Of a DNA stretch of 64,000 bases, positions 38,585-46,548 are shown in pieces. The DNA lies in assembly GCF_900104355.1 (NCBI RefSeq), contig NZ_FNIY01000002.1, positions 248,001 through 312,000 of the forward strand. Reading direction: 5' to 3'. The DNA comes from Phyllobacterium sp. OV277 (lineage in GTDB: Bacteria; Pseudomonadota; Alphaproteobacteria; Rhizobiales; Rhizobiaceae). Under the pieces are notes generated by a model that saw only the letters and a program-made list of their open reading frames with translations, was not told the origin of the DNA and ran no database searches. The first letter of the stretch is position 1, and the number at the start of each line of letters is the position of its first letter. Made by a program: the position numbers and the translations under genes.

Positions 38585-39676
38585 CTAGAGCCTCAGCGGC
38601 ATGGAAAGCAAAGCGCGGAATCTTCCGGTCTCATCGTGCCCCGCATTGCACGAGCCAACACCGGGAAACCGGGTTTCCAAGCGATGGGCAACGTTGGCAA
38701 GACCGATACCCATGCCCTGGATTTTAGCCGGCCCCGCCGTACTGGACTTGGCACTGTCATTTTCCACCGTGAGATACAGAACCTGCCCGCTGCTTGTGGC
38801 GCTGATGGTTATCTCGACCATACCCGGCGTGGTACCCACACCATGTTTGATGGCGTTTTCGATCAATGGTTGAAGTATGAGATTTGGAACAAGCGCGTCT
38901 TCAAGCTCCGCTGCAACATTGATGCGCACCTTCATTCGATCAGAGAAGCGTTCGCCTTCAATGTTCAGGTACTCGGCCTGCAAGGCCAGTTCCTCGCCCA
39001 GCCGAACGTCATTCATTGGGTCAATTTCAAGGGTGGTGCGCAGGAATGAGGAAAGCGACAACACCATACGCCCAGCACTTTTGGTTGCGCCCTCTTCTAT
39101 CAGCCCGGCTATGGAATTGAGCGTATTGAAGAGAAAGTGCGGATTGACCTGATAGCGCAGCGCGCGCATTTGCGCCGAAAGGGCTTCCTCCCGTGAGGCC
39201 GCCAGCAACCTTTCGTTTTCACGCATCTCATAGGCATAGAGGATGGATATGAACAGACATGACCAGCCGAAAAACAGCGACATATCGTAAACGAGTGTAT
39301 AGCCAAAATCAGTGAAGTTGAATTTTGCCACCTCGGGCCAGGCGCTCACCACATAGACAAGGTGATCGCAGAGCGAATGCATGGCGCCACCCATTATGGC
39401 CAGTGAAAAGCACGCGAATATTTTTACGGCCAAGTTGGCGTTTCTCAATCTGAATAAGACGAATGTGATTGAGAATGTTATGAGCAAACTGAACAATGAC
39501 AAGATGAGCTTGGCAATGATCGAGTTGATCTGCGTCAGGCCCAGAATCTGGAACAGCGTATTGCTGATGACAAACTCACTGGCCCAATAAAATATACCCA
39601 GGCGGAATGTTGTTCGCCGTATGTCTGTGACATACGAACCATCATTCACCGCGACCCTTTCTTGGACATATTCCAT
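38585..39676 (-). CDS. LytS/YehU-type sensor histidine kinase (orphan)
   Basis: Membrane sensor kinase of 363 residues. Four hydrophobic segments lie between residues about 27 and 150. The His_kinase domain follows: the phosphoacceptor H180 in RYQVNPHFLFNTLNSIAGLIEEG, the N-box N274 in LIENAIKHGVGT, and the G-box GMGIGLANVAHRLETRFPG. This is the LytS class, which normally works with a LytTR response regulator. None is adjacent: the neighbours are a TetR regulator and a tiny membrane protein. Start at 39676; a longer frame upstream is open but lacks support. The last codons converge on the TetR gene with a 19-base gap. Confidence 0.88.
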   Translation of the reverse strand: MEYVQERVAVNDGSYVTDIRRTTFRLGIFYWASEFVISNTLFQILGLTQINSIIAKLILSLFSLLITFSITFVLFRLRNANLAVKIFACFSLAIMGGAMHSLCDHLVYVVSAWPEVAKFNFTDFGYTLVYDMSLFFGWSCLFISILYAYEMRENERLLAASREEALSAQMRALRYQVNPHFLFNTLNSIAGLIEEGATKSAGRMVLSLSSFLRTTLEIDPMNDVRLGEELALQAEYLNIEGERFSDRMKVRINVAAELEDALVPNLILQPLIENAIKHGVGTTPGMVEITISATSSGQVLYLTVENDSAKSSTAGPAKIQGMGIGLANVAHRLETRFPGVGSCNAGHDETGRFRALLSMPLRL

Positions 39677-39858
39677 AGCGCTCTTATCCCCCAAACAACC
39701 GCATCTGTCGAGGAACACGTAACGACGTGAGCCAACGGGATTGGGGAGACGAGAAAACCCAAATTCTCTATTGTTTTCAGAGCACCAGCGCTGCCTGGGC
39801 TTGTTAACGAAAGAAACGGACGCTATGCCCATCCGGTAACAAAGAGAAAGGCAATTCC

Positions 39859-40047
39859 ATGAACATGATGTCCCTGCCAGCTATCCTCGGCATATCGGCT
39901 GGAGCCGCTATCGTGACCACATTCTCCAAAAAGAATCGCGAGAAAACAGCAGCAAAAAGGGCATTGTTATTTGTTGGCGGCTTTGCGGCCACTCTGGTGG
40001 TGCTTCTCGCTCTCAACTTCGGCATCTATTATTCCAAGACTGCCTGA
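39859..40047 (+). CDS. Hypothetical 62-residue membrane protein
   Basis: Unrecognised protein with two hydrophobic segments (about residues 5-20 and 36-57) flanking a basic loop SKKNREKTAAKRA. It has a plausible ribosome site (AAAGG, 7 bases before ATG) and a strong terminator 23 bases after its stop, which argues that it is real. It is divergent from the LytS-type kinase gene. Both ends would face the same side of the membrane. No function can be assigned. Confidence 0.6.
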   Translation: MNMMSLPAILGISAGAAIVTTFSKKNREKTAAKRALLFVGGFAATLVVLLALNFGIYYSKTA

Positions 40048-40070
40048 AGCCTTTCTTAGAGCTTTGATAG

Positions 40071-40101
40071 AAACGCCGCCCTTACCGGCGGCGTTTGACT
40101 T
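40071..40101. terminator. Two-way intrinsic terminator
   Basis: Perfect 10-base stem AAACGCCGCC / GGCGGCGTTT with loop CTTACC. T-rich on the plus side (GACTTTTCG) and A-rich at its left flank. It separates the small membrane protein gene from the convergent FkbM-type gene. Confidence 0.85.
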
Positions 40102-40114
40102 TTCGTAACAGCGA

Positions 40115-41047
40115 TCAGATAGGCTGTGCCAGAAAATCGATGTGATCACCGTCAAATGTGTTCACATCATTCATGATTGCAGCAATGTCAGTTCCCCGAT
40201 GAAGCAGGTTTCCTTCCGGGGTAATGACCGAAACCTTGTAGCCAAGCGAAAACAGAAACCCCAGATAGTCTTCCGGTTTGACACTCGATATCCATCCGAT
40301 CAAGCTGGGATTGAATTCACTGATAATCAGCGGACGGAAACGCCGGAGTGTCCGGATCATCCCGTTCAGTGCCTTGTACTCCGCCCCTTCAATATCGATC
40401 TTGACGAAATCCACCCTGTCCCATTCATGCAGGACATCATCCAGACGCACACATGGCACGAGCCGCTTGATTTCAAGCGACTGGCCGGAAAAAACTGTCG
40501 CCGTTGTTCCATTTGATGATGACCCGCTCAACGAGAGGACATCCGTTCTGTCGCTCACCGCTGTCAGCAGAATTTCGATCTGGGTGAAGGCATTGGCGTC
40601 ACGGCTTGCGGCAAGCAACCGGCCATTTTCCACATTCGGCTCAACAGAAAGAACGCGCCCCGTATGGCCCACCAGGGACGCGGACAGCATTGAGAAATAT
40701 CCGATATTGGCGCCAATATCGACCACGCGCATACCCGGCTTCACACACTCCTGGAAAATGCGGGTGACATTCGGCTCATAGGCGCCGGAGACGATATGTT
40801 CGCCGACATCACCGTCGTTGCGATCCGCAAAGACCCAGGTGTTATTGATGAACACTTTCTCCAAACCCGTCTGCGCCGGGGGATCGAGCATGCGACGGCC
40901 CTGAAACTCAAGGGAGTTCAGATATTTCCTCACGACAGTTTCAAGCGGCAAACCAACAAATGTGTAGTGGTCTTTCTCCACTTCGTTCATCAGGCGTCCA
41001 AGTATCAACCGGAAACAGTAGTCAATGTCTGCCGCTGTCGCTTCCAT
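40115..41047 (-). CDS. FkbM-family SAM-dependent methyltransferase
   Basis: Protein of 310 residues with a FkbM methyltransferase domain: SAM motif VVDIGANIGYFSMLSASLVG near residue 110 and the acidic motif VDFVKIDIEGAEYKALNGM. The first 95 residues (starting MEATAADIDYCFRLILGRL) resemble a DUF4214-like segment common in proteins acting on cell-surface glycans. FkbM enzymes in rhizobia often methylate sugars of polysaccharides or glycolipids; that role here is inferred. Ribosome site AAGGAGG lies 12 bases before ATG, a bit far. Confidence 0.82.
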   Translation of the reverse strand: MEATAADIDYCFRLILGRLMNEVEKDHYTFVGLPLETVVRKYLNSLEFQGRRMLDPPAQTGLEKVFINNTWVFADRNDGDVGEHIVSGAYEPNVTRIFQECVKPGMRVVDIGANIGYFSMLSASLVGHTGRVLSVEPNVENGRLLAASRDANAFTQIEILLTAVSDRTDVLSLSGSSSNGTTATVFSGQSLEIKRLVPCVRLDDVLHEWDRVDFVKIDIEGAEYKALNGMIRTLRRFRPLIISEFNPSLIGWISSVKPEDYLGFLFSLGYKVSVITPEGNLLHRGTDIAAIMNDVNTFDGDHIDFLAQPI

Positions 41048-41236
41048 AGGCTGGCCGTCCTCCTTTTAACTTTACGCATCACCTTATGACGTCATGTATA
41101 CAAAATTAGATTGCAGAAAATCGAATATCACAAGATTTTTTTCATTCGCCTATTTGAAAAAATACTTTGAGCGGTTTTTGCCGCTTGGCAGTTTAACTTT
41201 ATGCCATCGACGTAAATCATTGGAAATCGACAGAAG

Positions 41237-41260
41237 TGCCAATCAATGCTTTGATTGGCA
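41237..41260. other. Perfect hairpin in the gap upstream of the ompA remnant
   Basis: Arms TGCCAATCA (41237-41245) and TGATTGGCA (41252-41260) with loop ATGCTT; a third partial copy GCCAATCAATTG follows at 41274. The 41048-41338 gap is AT-rich and otherwise shows no gene. It may be an operator or the end of a mobile palindrome. Confidence 0.45.
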
Positions 41261-41338
41261 TATCCGGCCGATCGCCAATCAATTGAAGTAAAATAAGAAG
41301 CCGATAGAACGGCCTCATTCATACCGGGGACAAATCCG

Positions 41339-41440
41339 ATGAAACTATCAGGTGCTGGAATGATGGCACCTATTGCCAGCAATGACAACGAGGAAAGCCG
41401 CGCCAAGAACCGCCGGGTCGTTCTGGTCAAGCTGAATTAA
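41339..41440 (+). pseudogene. C-terminal remnant of an OmpA-family protein
   Basis: The 33-codon frame reads MKLSGAGMMAPIASNDNEES then RAKNRRVVLVKLN and a stop. This is the conserved end of the OmpA peptidoglycan-binding domain (typically ASNDTEEGRAKNRRVELVK). The stop codon of the frame upstream (41294-41296) leaves no room for the rest of the domain. I therefore read it as the leftover 3' end of a deleted ompA-like gene, not a working gene. A weak hairpin after the stop may be its old terminator. Confidence 0.65.
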
Positions 41441-41550
41441 ACGGAATTCAATCGGGCCGCGCCTGAAAAGGTGCGGCTCACGGTTGAGAAGTCTGCGACA
41501 GACGGTTAGGCTATGAGGAGAAGCTGCATCAATGCAGTGCGTGGTGCGTG

Positions 41551-41675
41551 GTTCGACAAGCTCACCATGAGGGAGATGGGTGATGAAAGGCTGATCGCAG
41601 AGATTGCACTTCGCCAAGTTTGCAGAACTTGACTCCCTTTCATCACCCATCTCCCTCATGGTGAGCTTGTCGAAC
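41551..41675. repeat. 40-bp perfect inverted repeat (CTCACCATGAGG-type element)
   Basis: Left arm 41551-41590 begins GTTCGACAAGCTCACCATGA; right arm 41636-41675 is its exact reverse complement. The spacer is 45 bases. Shorter, diverged copies of the same core occur at 59493-59530 and 62136-62172. It lies between the ompA remnant and a lipoprotein gene and would fold into a very stable hairpin in RNA. Confidence 0.9.
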
Positions 41676-41732
41676 GACGAGCCCGTGAACCACTCACTAT
41701 AGCCTGCAGCGCCCCCTATACTGGAGTAGATA

Positions 41733-41930
41733 ATGCGGTTTGTCGTTCTTGCCTGTGCGTTGATGATCCTGAACGGTTGCGGTGGCGGCGCCATTGCACG
41801 GCTGAACCCATCACCAGACTCCGAAGCGCAATACCGTCTTGGCGGGTGTCAGCTGCGAGGGCAGGGAACCTGCAAGGAACAGCTTGATCCGGCGGCCACG
41901 CCAGCGCCGACGGGCACGCCAGCCAGCTGA
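41733..41930 (+). CDS. Small lipoprotein of unknown function
   Basis: Protein of 65 residues with a type II signal peptide: RFVVLACALMILNGC, where LNGC is the lipobox, so the mature protein would start at C16. The mature 50 residues contain GGCQLRGQGTCKEQLDP and a proline/threonine-rich tail. Ribosome site GGAG lies 7 bases before ATG. No family recognised. It sits just after the 40-bp inverted repeat. Confidence 0.7.
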   Translation: MRFVVLACALMILNGCGGGAIARLNPSPDSEAQYRLGGCQLRGQGTCKEQLDPAATPAPTGTPAS

Positions 41931-42010
41931 AATTGCTCTTCGATCCGAATTAATACATTGGCGCATTCTGTCGATTCTTGGCGCGCGAAAAGATTATTAT
42001 TCTTGTGCCC

Positions 42011-42037
42011 TTGAAAATTAAACGCAGCAGTTATATT
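42011..42037 (+). promoter_or_regulatory. Candidate promoter of the small RNA
   Basis: TTGAAA (42011-42016) and TATATT (42032-42037) with a 15-base spacer, slightly short. A start near 42043 would put the first hairpin at the very 5' end of the RNA. Confidence 0.4.
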
Positions 42038-42042
42038 TTAGT

Positions 42043-42144
42043 GTTGCGTAACGAGCGGTTCTCCTCCCATTTTTTCGCTCGTTGCGTGTTCCCCTCTGGA
42101 CGCATTTGCGTTCACAATTCGCCGGGCTCTTGCCCGGCTTTTTT
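42043..42144 (+). ncRNA. Candidate CUCCUCCC-loop small RNA (cuckoo / alpha-r14-like)
   Basis: A gap of 365 bases without a gene contains three stem-loops in about 100 bases. Hairpin 1 pairs CGTAACGAGCG (42047-42057) with CGCTCGTTGCG (42076-42086), and its 18-base loop contains CTCCTCCC (42061-42068). Hairpin 2 pairs GGACGC (42098-42103) with GCGTTC (42108-42113) after a C-rich single strand. Hairpin 3 is an intrinsic terminator. Exposed anti-Shine-Dalgarno CCUCCUCCC motifs in hairpin loops define the alphaproteobacterial cuckoo RNAs, which include the rhizobial alpha-r14 family. It would act in trans on mRNA ribosome-binding sites; the targets are not known. Confidence 0.6.
42121..42144 (+). 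terminator. Intrinsic terminator of the small RNA
   Basis: Perfect 7-base stem GCCGGGC / GCCCGGC with loop TCTT, followed by TTTTTTG. It lies about 190 bases after the lipoprotein stop, too far to be simply that gene's terminator unless the RNA is its 3' UTR. Confidence 0.9.
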
Positions 42145-42295
42145 GTATCTTGATCCGGCAAGATGATATTTCGAGCCAATTGGCCATCCGGATCGCTCAT
42201 TCGCAGCGCATTTTTGCTACCATCACCTGAATTTTACTTCCCGTTTTGAATTATCGCGTATCAAAGAGAGTAAAATCGGGGGGGACGGGCTAATC

Positions 42296-43423
42296 ATGAA
42301 CGCTGGCGAGAAAATGCGTGTCGACTGGGTCGATATTGCCAAAGGCATCTGCATTATCTTTGTCGTGATGATGCACTCGGTGCTCGGCGTCGAGAGCGCC
42401 GCTGGAGCGCGTGGTTGGATGCACCCGGTCGTGTCTTTTGCCCAACCATTCCGCATGCCTGATTTCTTTCTAATCTCAGGTCTGTTTCTCGGGCTGGTAA
42501 TCGACCGGTCATGGCGGCGCTATGCCGATCGAAAGATTGTGCATTTCATCTATTTTTATCTGCTCTGGCTGACGATCCAGTTTCTGTTCAAGGCACCGGG
42601 TATCATCGCCGAAAGCGGTGTTGGCGGTGCTGTCAGCGCTTATCTGCTTGCCCTTGTCCAACCGTTCGGCACACTCTGGTTCATTTATCTCCTGCCGATA
42701 TTCTTTGTCGTCACGCGCCTCGTCAAATCCGTCAATGTCTGGATCATTCTGCTCATTGCCGCTGCTCTCGAAACATTCCCTATCCACACTGGTTGGCTTG
42801 TGCTTGACGAGTTCTGTAGCCGCTACGTCTTTTTCTTTGCCGGATATGCCTTTGCGCCGGTGATTTTTGATCTGGCGCAATGGTTGAGACAACGGCCATG
42901 GACAGCGCTTCTCATTCTTGGCGTATGGGCACTCGTTAATGGCTGGCTGGTGTTTCATCCGGCGTCGGCACCCTTTGCTGACTGGATACCGGAAGAGGCC
43001 TATACGTCAGGCGGGCTTGGCGGGTGGAGCAATGTGCCCATCATCTCACTGCTGGCAGGTTTTGCCGGGGCATTGGCCATCGTTTCGATTTCGGCTTTGA
43101 TCGCCAGACTTGGCTCGATACCCGCAGCACAATGGTTTGTCCGCGCCCTGCGTTGGCTAGGCGCTCATTCCATTGTCGTCTATCTGGCCTTCTTCCTGCC
43201 GATGGCGATAGCACGAACGGTTCTGCTGCGATCAGGCTTCATTACGGATATCGGCACGATTTCTCTGCTCACCGTCATCAGCGGCGTATTGGGACCGGTT
43301 ATCCTTTATGGACTGGTCCAGTGGACAGGCTATGGCCAGTTCCTGTTCAAGCGCCCGCAATGGGCCCATATAGACAGCGCGCCCACACCACATGGCAGGG
43401 GCGCGCTCGCATCGGCCGAATGA
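42296..43423 (+). CDS. Acyltransferase-3 family membrane protein
   Basis: Polytopic protein of 375 residues with about ten membrane segments. The opening RVDWVDIAKGICIIFVVMMHSVLG carries the essential-type histidine of acyltransferase family 3, and FRMPDFFLISGLFLG is the second conserved block. Members acylate sugars of surface polysaccharides, Nod factors (NodX-like) or lipids. It may modify a surface glycan together with other genes such as the FkbM methyltransferase nearby, but that is only inference. It ends 4 bases before the convergent RNase D gene. A G-rich stretch precedes the ATG. Confidence 0.85.
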   Translation: MNAGEKMRVDWVDIAKGICIIFVVMMHSVLGVESAAGARGWMHPVVSFAQPFRMPDFFLISGLFLGLVIDRSWRRYADRKIVHFIYFYLLWLTIQFLFKAPGIIAESGVGGAVSAYLLALVQPFGTLWFIYLLPIFFVVTRLVKSVNVWIILLIAAALETFPIHTGWLVLDEFCSRYVFFFAGYAFAPVIFDLAQWLRQRPWTALLILGVWALVNGWLVFHPASAPFADWIPEEAYTSGGLGGWSNVPIISLLAGFAGALAIVSISALIARLGSIPAAQWFVRALRWLGAHSIVVYLAFFLPMAIARTVLLRSGFITDIGTISLLTVISGVLGPVILYGLVQWTGYGQFLFKRPQWAHIDSAPTPHGRGALASAE

Positions 43424-43427
43424 GTTA

Positions 43428-44048
43428 TCAGCTGTGGGCGAAAATATCCTGTTCGTCCCAACCCATCAAATCAAGCTTGGAGCGGGTTGGCAGGAACTGG
43501 AAACAGGCAGCAGCCTCTTCCGCGCGTCCATCACGCTTCAGCCGCTCGATGAGGATTGCGCTCAAGCGATGCAGATAAAGCACGTCCGACGCCGCATATT
43601 CGAGCTGTGCCTGTGACAATTCAGGGGCAGCCCAGTCTGACGATTGCTGCTGCTTGGATAGGTTCACGTCAAGCAATTCGCTGCAAATCTCTTTCAGGCC
43701 ATGCCGGTCCGTATAGGTGCGGGTCAGGCGCGAGGCAATCTTGGTGCAGAAAACCGGCTTCGGCATGACACCGAAGGCGTGATAGAGGACTGCAAGGTCA
43801 AAACGGCCAAAATGGAAAATCTTGGTGATGGCGTCATCACCAAGAAGTTTCACCAGATTGGGGGCTGATGTCTGTCCCTTGTCGATCTGGATGACATCCG
43901 CCGAGCCATCGCCGGGCGAAATCTGCACAACGCATAGCCGGTCACGATGCGGGTTGAGCCCCAGCGTTTCCGTATCAATTGCGACAGCATTGACCTGATA
44001 ATTGGCAAGGTCGGGCAGATCATTGCGGTGAAAGCGGATGGTCATCAA
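43428..44048 (-). CDS. rnd: Ribonuclease D (exonuclease domain only)
   Basis: 3'-5' exoribonuclease of the DEDDy family, 206 residues. Catalytic residues are in place: D25 and E27 in AVAIDTETLGL, D84 in HFGRFDLAVLYH, and Y151 with D155 in EYAASDVLYLHRL. It lacks the HRDC domains of the longer E. coli RNase D, as in the short alphaproteobacterial form. Role in tRNA 3' maturation or RNA decay is inferred. In other Hyphomicrobiales, such a gene precedes lptC; here it lies 42 kb away, next to a peptidase gene on the same strand (14-base gap). Confidence 0.9.
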   Translation of the reverse strand: MMTIRFHRNDLPDLANYQVNAVAIDTETLGLNPHRDRLCVVQISPGDGSADVIQIDKGQTSAPNLVKLLGDDAITKIFHFGRFDLAVLYHAFGVMPKPVFCTKIASRLTRTYTDRHGLKEICSELLDVNLSKQQQSSDWAAPELSQAQLEYAASDVLYLHRLSAILIERLKRDGRAEEAAACFQFLPTRSKLDLMGWDEQDIFAHS

Positions 44049-44062
44049 AATCTCTCCGGTTT

Positions 44063-45451
44063 TTATTTCGCCAGCACGTCAAGAATGCGTGCCCACGAGC
44101 GCTGCCCCTTGTGGAAGGAATTCAGCTCATATTTTTCATTGGGGGAATGGATGCGGTCGTCCTCAAGGCCAAAGCCAACGAGCAGCGATTCCATGCCGAG
44201 CATATGCTGGAAATCGCCAACAATCGGAATGGAACCACCCATGGCAATGAGAACAGCGGGCTTCGGCCATTCATCACTCAGCGCGGTCTTCGCCTTGGCC
44301 AGAAGCGGCGAGTCATAGGAAAGCTGAATTGCCGGCGATCCACCATGTTCATGGAATTCCACGGAGCAGTCAGCAGGAATACGCGCCTTTACGAAGGCGC
44401 GGAAAGCCTCGCGGATTTTTGCCGGGTTCTGCTTGTGAACAAGGCGGAATGACACTTTTGCGGAGGCTTGAGCCGCAATCACTGTCTTAAATCCCTGTCC
44501 GGTATAGCCACCGATAACGCCGTTGATCTCGGCAGTTGGGCGTGCCCAAACCAGTTCAAGAATGGAGCGGCCCTTCTCGCCTGATGGAATGGAAAGGCCG
44601 ATAGGACCAAGGAAGTTTTCAGGCGTGCAATCAAGCCCCTTCCATGTCTGCAATATCTGCGTTGGCGTCTCTTCAACCCCATCGTAGAAACCCGGAACCG
44701 TCACGGCCCCTGTCTCATCATGCAGATCAGCCAGAATCTTCGTGAGAATATGGATCGGGTTGGCAGCGGCGCCACCAAACGAGCCGGAATGCAAATCGCG
44801 ATCCGCAGCCTTCACAACAATTTCTTCACCGACCAGACCACGCAGACCAACGGAAATTGCCGGGGTTTGCATATCCCACATGCCCGTATCGCAAACGAGC
44901 GCAAAATCGGCCTTGAGTTCGTCCTTATGAGCATTCAGGAAAGGTTTTAGCGACGGTGAGCCAGACTCTTCCTCTCCTTCGAACAGAATGGAGATCTTTA
45001 CCGGCAGCTTACCGTGTACTTCCTTGTAAGCGCGGCAAGCTTCGACAAAGGTCATCAACTGCCCCTTATCATCGGCCGTGCCACGACCGGTCAGAATCTT
45101 GCGGCCATTGCCCATATCTTTGATCTCAGGTGCAAACGGATCGTTTTCCCACAACTCAAGCGGGTCAACAGGCTGCACATCATAGTGACCATAGAAGAGA
45201 ACATGCGGCGCATCGGCGCTTGGTCCTTCGTGGTGAGCCACGACCATGGGATGCCCCGGCGTGTCGCGCACGCTGGCGTCAAAACCAATGGTCTTCAAAT
45301 CGGCAACCAGCCATTCGGCAGCCTTGCGGCATTCGGCCTTGAATGCTGGATCGGTCGAGATGGACTTGATCTTCAACAGTTCGAATAGCCGTTCCAGACT
45401 TTTATCGAGATTGGTATCAAGGGCGTTCAAGACAGGTTCAAGCGCTGACAT
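44063..45451 (-). CDS. M20-family dipeptidase / metallopeptidase
   Basis: Zinc peptidase of 462 residues. The metal-binding blocks are VLFYGHYDVQPVDPLELWENDPFAPEI, GRGTADDKGQLMTF and ILFEGEEESGSPSL (catalytic glutamates), with the dimerisation domain around GLRGLVGEEIVVKAADRDLHSGSFGGAA. This is the M20 dipeptidase group seen widely in alphaproteobacteria, acting on dipeptides or acylated amino acids. The next gene downstream is rnd. No clear promoter picked out. Confidence 0.9.
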   Translation of the reverse strand: MSALEPVLNALDTNLDKSLERLFELLKIKSISTDPAFKAECRKAAEWLVADLKTIGFDASVRDTPGHPMVVAHHEGPSADAPHVLFYGHYDVQPVDPLELWENDPFAPEIKDMGNGRKILTGRGTADDKGQLMTFVEACRAYKEVHGKLPVKISILFEGEEESGSPSLKPFLNAHKDELKADFALVCDTGMWDMQTPAISVGLRGLVGEEIVVKAADRDLHSGSFGGAAANPIHILTKILADLHDETGAVTVPGFYDGVEETPTQILQTWKGLDCTPENFLGPIGLSIPSGEKGRSILELVWARPTAEINGVIGGYTGQGFKTVIAAQASAKVSFRLVHKQNPAKIREAFRAFVKARIPADCSVEFHEHGGSPAIQLSYDSPLLAKAKTALSDEWPKPAVLIAMGGSIPIVGDFQHMLGMESLLVGFGLEDDRIHSPNEKYELNSFHKGQRSWARILDVLAK

Positions 45452-45829
45452 GGTATTTCCTGAATTTGTTGGACCGGGACTTGTGAAGGGAATTCTTCTT
45501 AGCCCATTTTCGGGAAAACGGCAGAAAAAAATGGACCCAGAAAAGAAATGGCCGCCGTGGCGGGGGGACCACAGGCGACCAGATCACTACACTCAGATGC
45601 GACAACCCGGAGAGGGGGGATGAGGTTGCCGCAAGACCGGGGAAGGCGGGGGACGAGCCTTAAATCCCGGACATCGATCTAACGTCGACAAGTTGGATTT
45701 GGGTCTCAAACCGTGGCATTTCAAGGGCACGGAACATTACATCTTTGTAACAAACGCGTGATGAGCAGGTGATATGTTCATGACACGGGATTTCCGGCAT
45801 AACGTTCCCTCAAACGAGGGGCGAATCTC
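45452..45829. other. Intergenic gap without a recognisable gene
   Basis: These 378 bases separate the divergent M20 peptidase and YdeI-family genes. There is a G-rich stretch around 45600-45660 and no clear hairpin, repeat or promoter. I see nothing else in it. Confidence 0.5.
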
Positions 45830-46435
45830 ATGCCGAAAGCCGCGACGGACTTGCCAGTGCTTTTCTTCCCGACAGGCGCAGATTGGGAAGTATGGCTGGC
45901 GATCAATCATGAAATCTCTCAAGGCGCTTGGCTCAAATTCGGCAAGAAGTCAGCCGAGATAAAAACCCTGTCCAGACAGGAGGCAATTGATGGTGCGCTT
46001 TGCCATGGCTGGATCGATGGCCAAGCCGACAAGTTTGACGAGCACTATTGGCTCGTCCGCTTCACGCGGCGCAAGAGCACGAGCCCTTGGTCCGACATTA
46101 ATCGGAAGCGCGCCAATGAACTCATCGACCAGAACCGTATTAAACCTGCTGGTCTTTTGGAAATCGAGCGGGCAAAATCCGATGGGCGTTGGGACAAGGC
46201 CTATCTGCCACAAAGCAAGGCAACCGTGCCCGACGATTTGCAGGCCGCCCTTGACGCAAATGCCGAGGCAACAAAGATGTTCCAGCTGCTGACCAGCGTC
46301 AATCGGTATGCCATCATTTACCGCGTCAATGATGCGAAGAAGCCGGAGACAAGAGCACAGCGCATCGAAAAGTTCGTGGCGATGCTGGCGCGCGGTGAAA
46401 CCATTCACCCGCAAAAGACCAAGCCAGCCGGGTGA
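45830..46435 (+). CDS. YdeI/OmpD-associated family protein
   Basis: Protein of 201 residues. WLAINHEISQGAWLKFGKKS, EAIDGALCHGWIDGQADKFDEHYW, RFTRRKSTSPWSDINRKRANEL and the ending KKPETRAQRIEKFVAMLARGE are all conserved in the bacteriocin-protection, YdeI/OmpD-associated family. Biochemical activity is unknown. It is transcribed toward polA, which begins 113 bases later. The start has no strong ribosome site. Confidence 0.8.
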   Translation: MPKAATDLPVLFFPTGADWEVWLAINHEISQGAWLKFGKKSAEIKTLSRQEAIDGALCHGWIDGQADKFDEHYWLVRFTRRKSTSPWSDINRKRANELIDQNRIKPAGLLEIERAKSDGRWDKAYLPQSKATVPDDLQAALDANAEATKMFQLLTSVNRYAIIYRVNDAKKPETRAQRIEKFVAMLARGETIHPQKTKPAG

Positions 46436-46548
46436 GAACCCTCGACTCCTGAATTCTGTCAGGATGAGTCGGTTATCAGCGCATCTTTCAGTGCATGGGA
46501 AAGACAGATCATTTCCTTTTTCGGGATGTTCATTTAATCGTAGGCACC

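Noticed and set aside
41348-41794. Minus-strand 148-codon frame across the 40-bp inverted repeat
   Set aside because: It runs through the inverted repeat and into the opposite-strand lipoprotein gene; no protein-like features.
45732-45763. EcfG (general stress sigma) promoter GGAAC...CGTT in the gap before the YdeI-family gene
   Set aside because: GGAAC is present but the spacing to a CG-rich second box is about 19 bases and the box is not CGTT.
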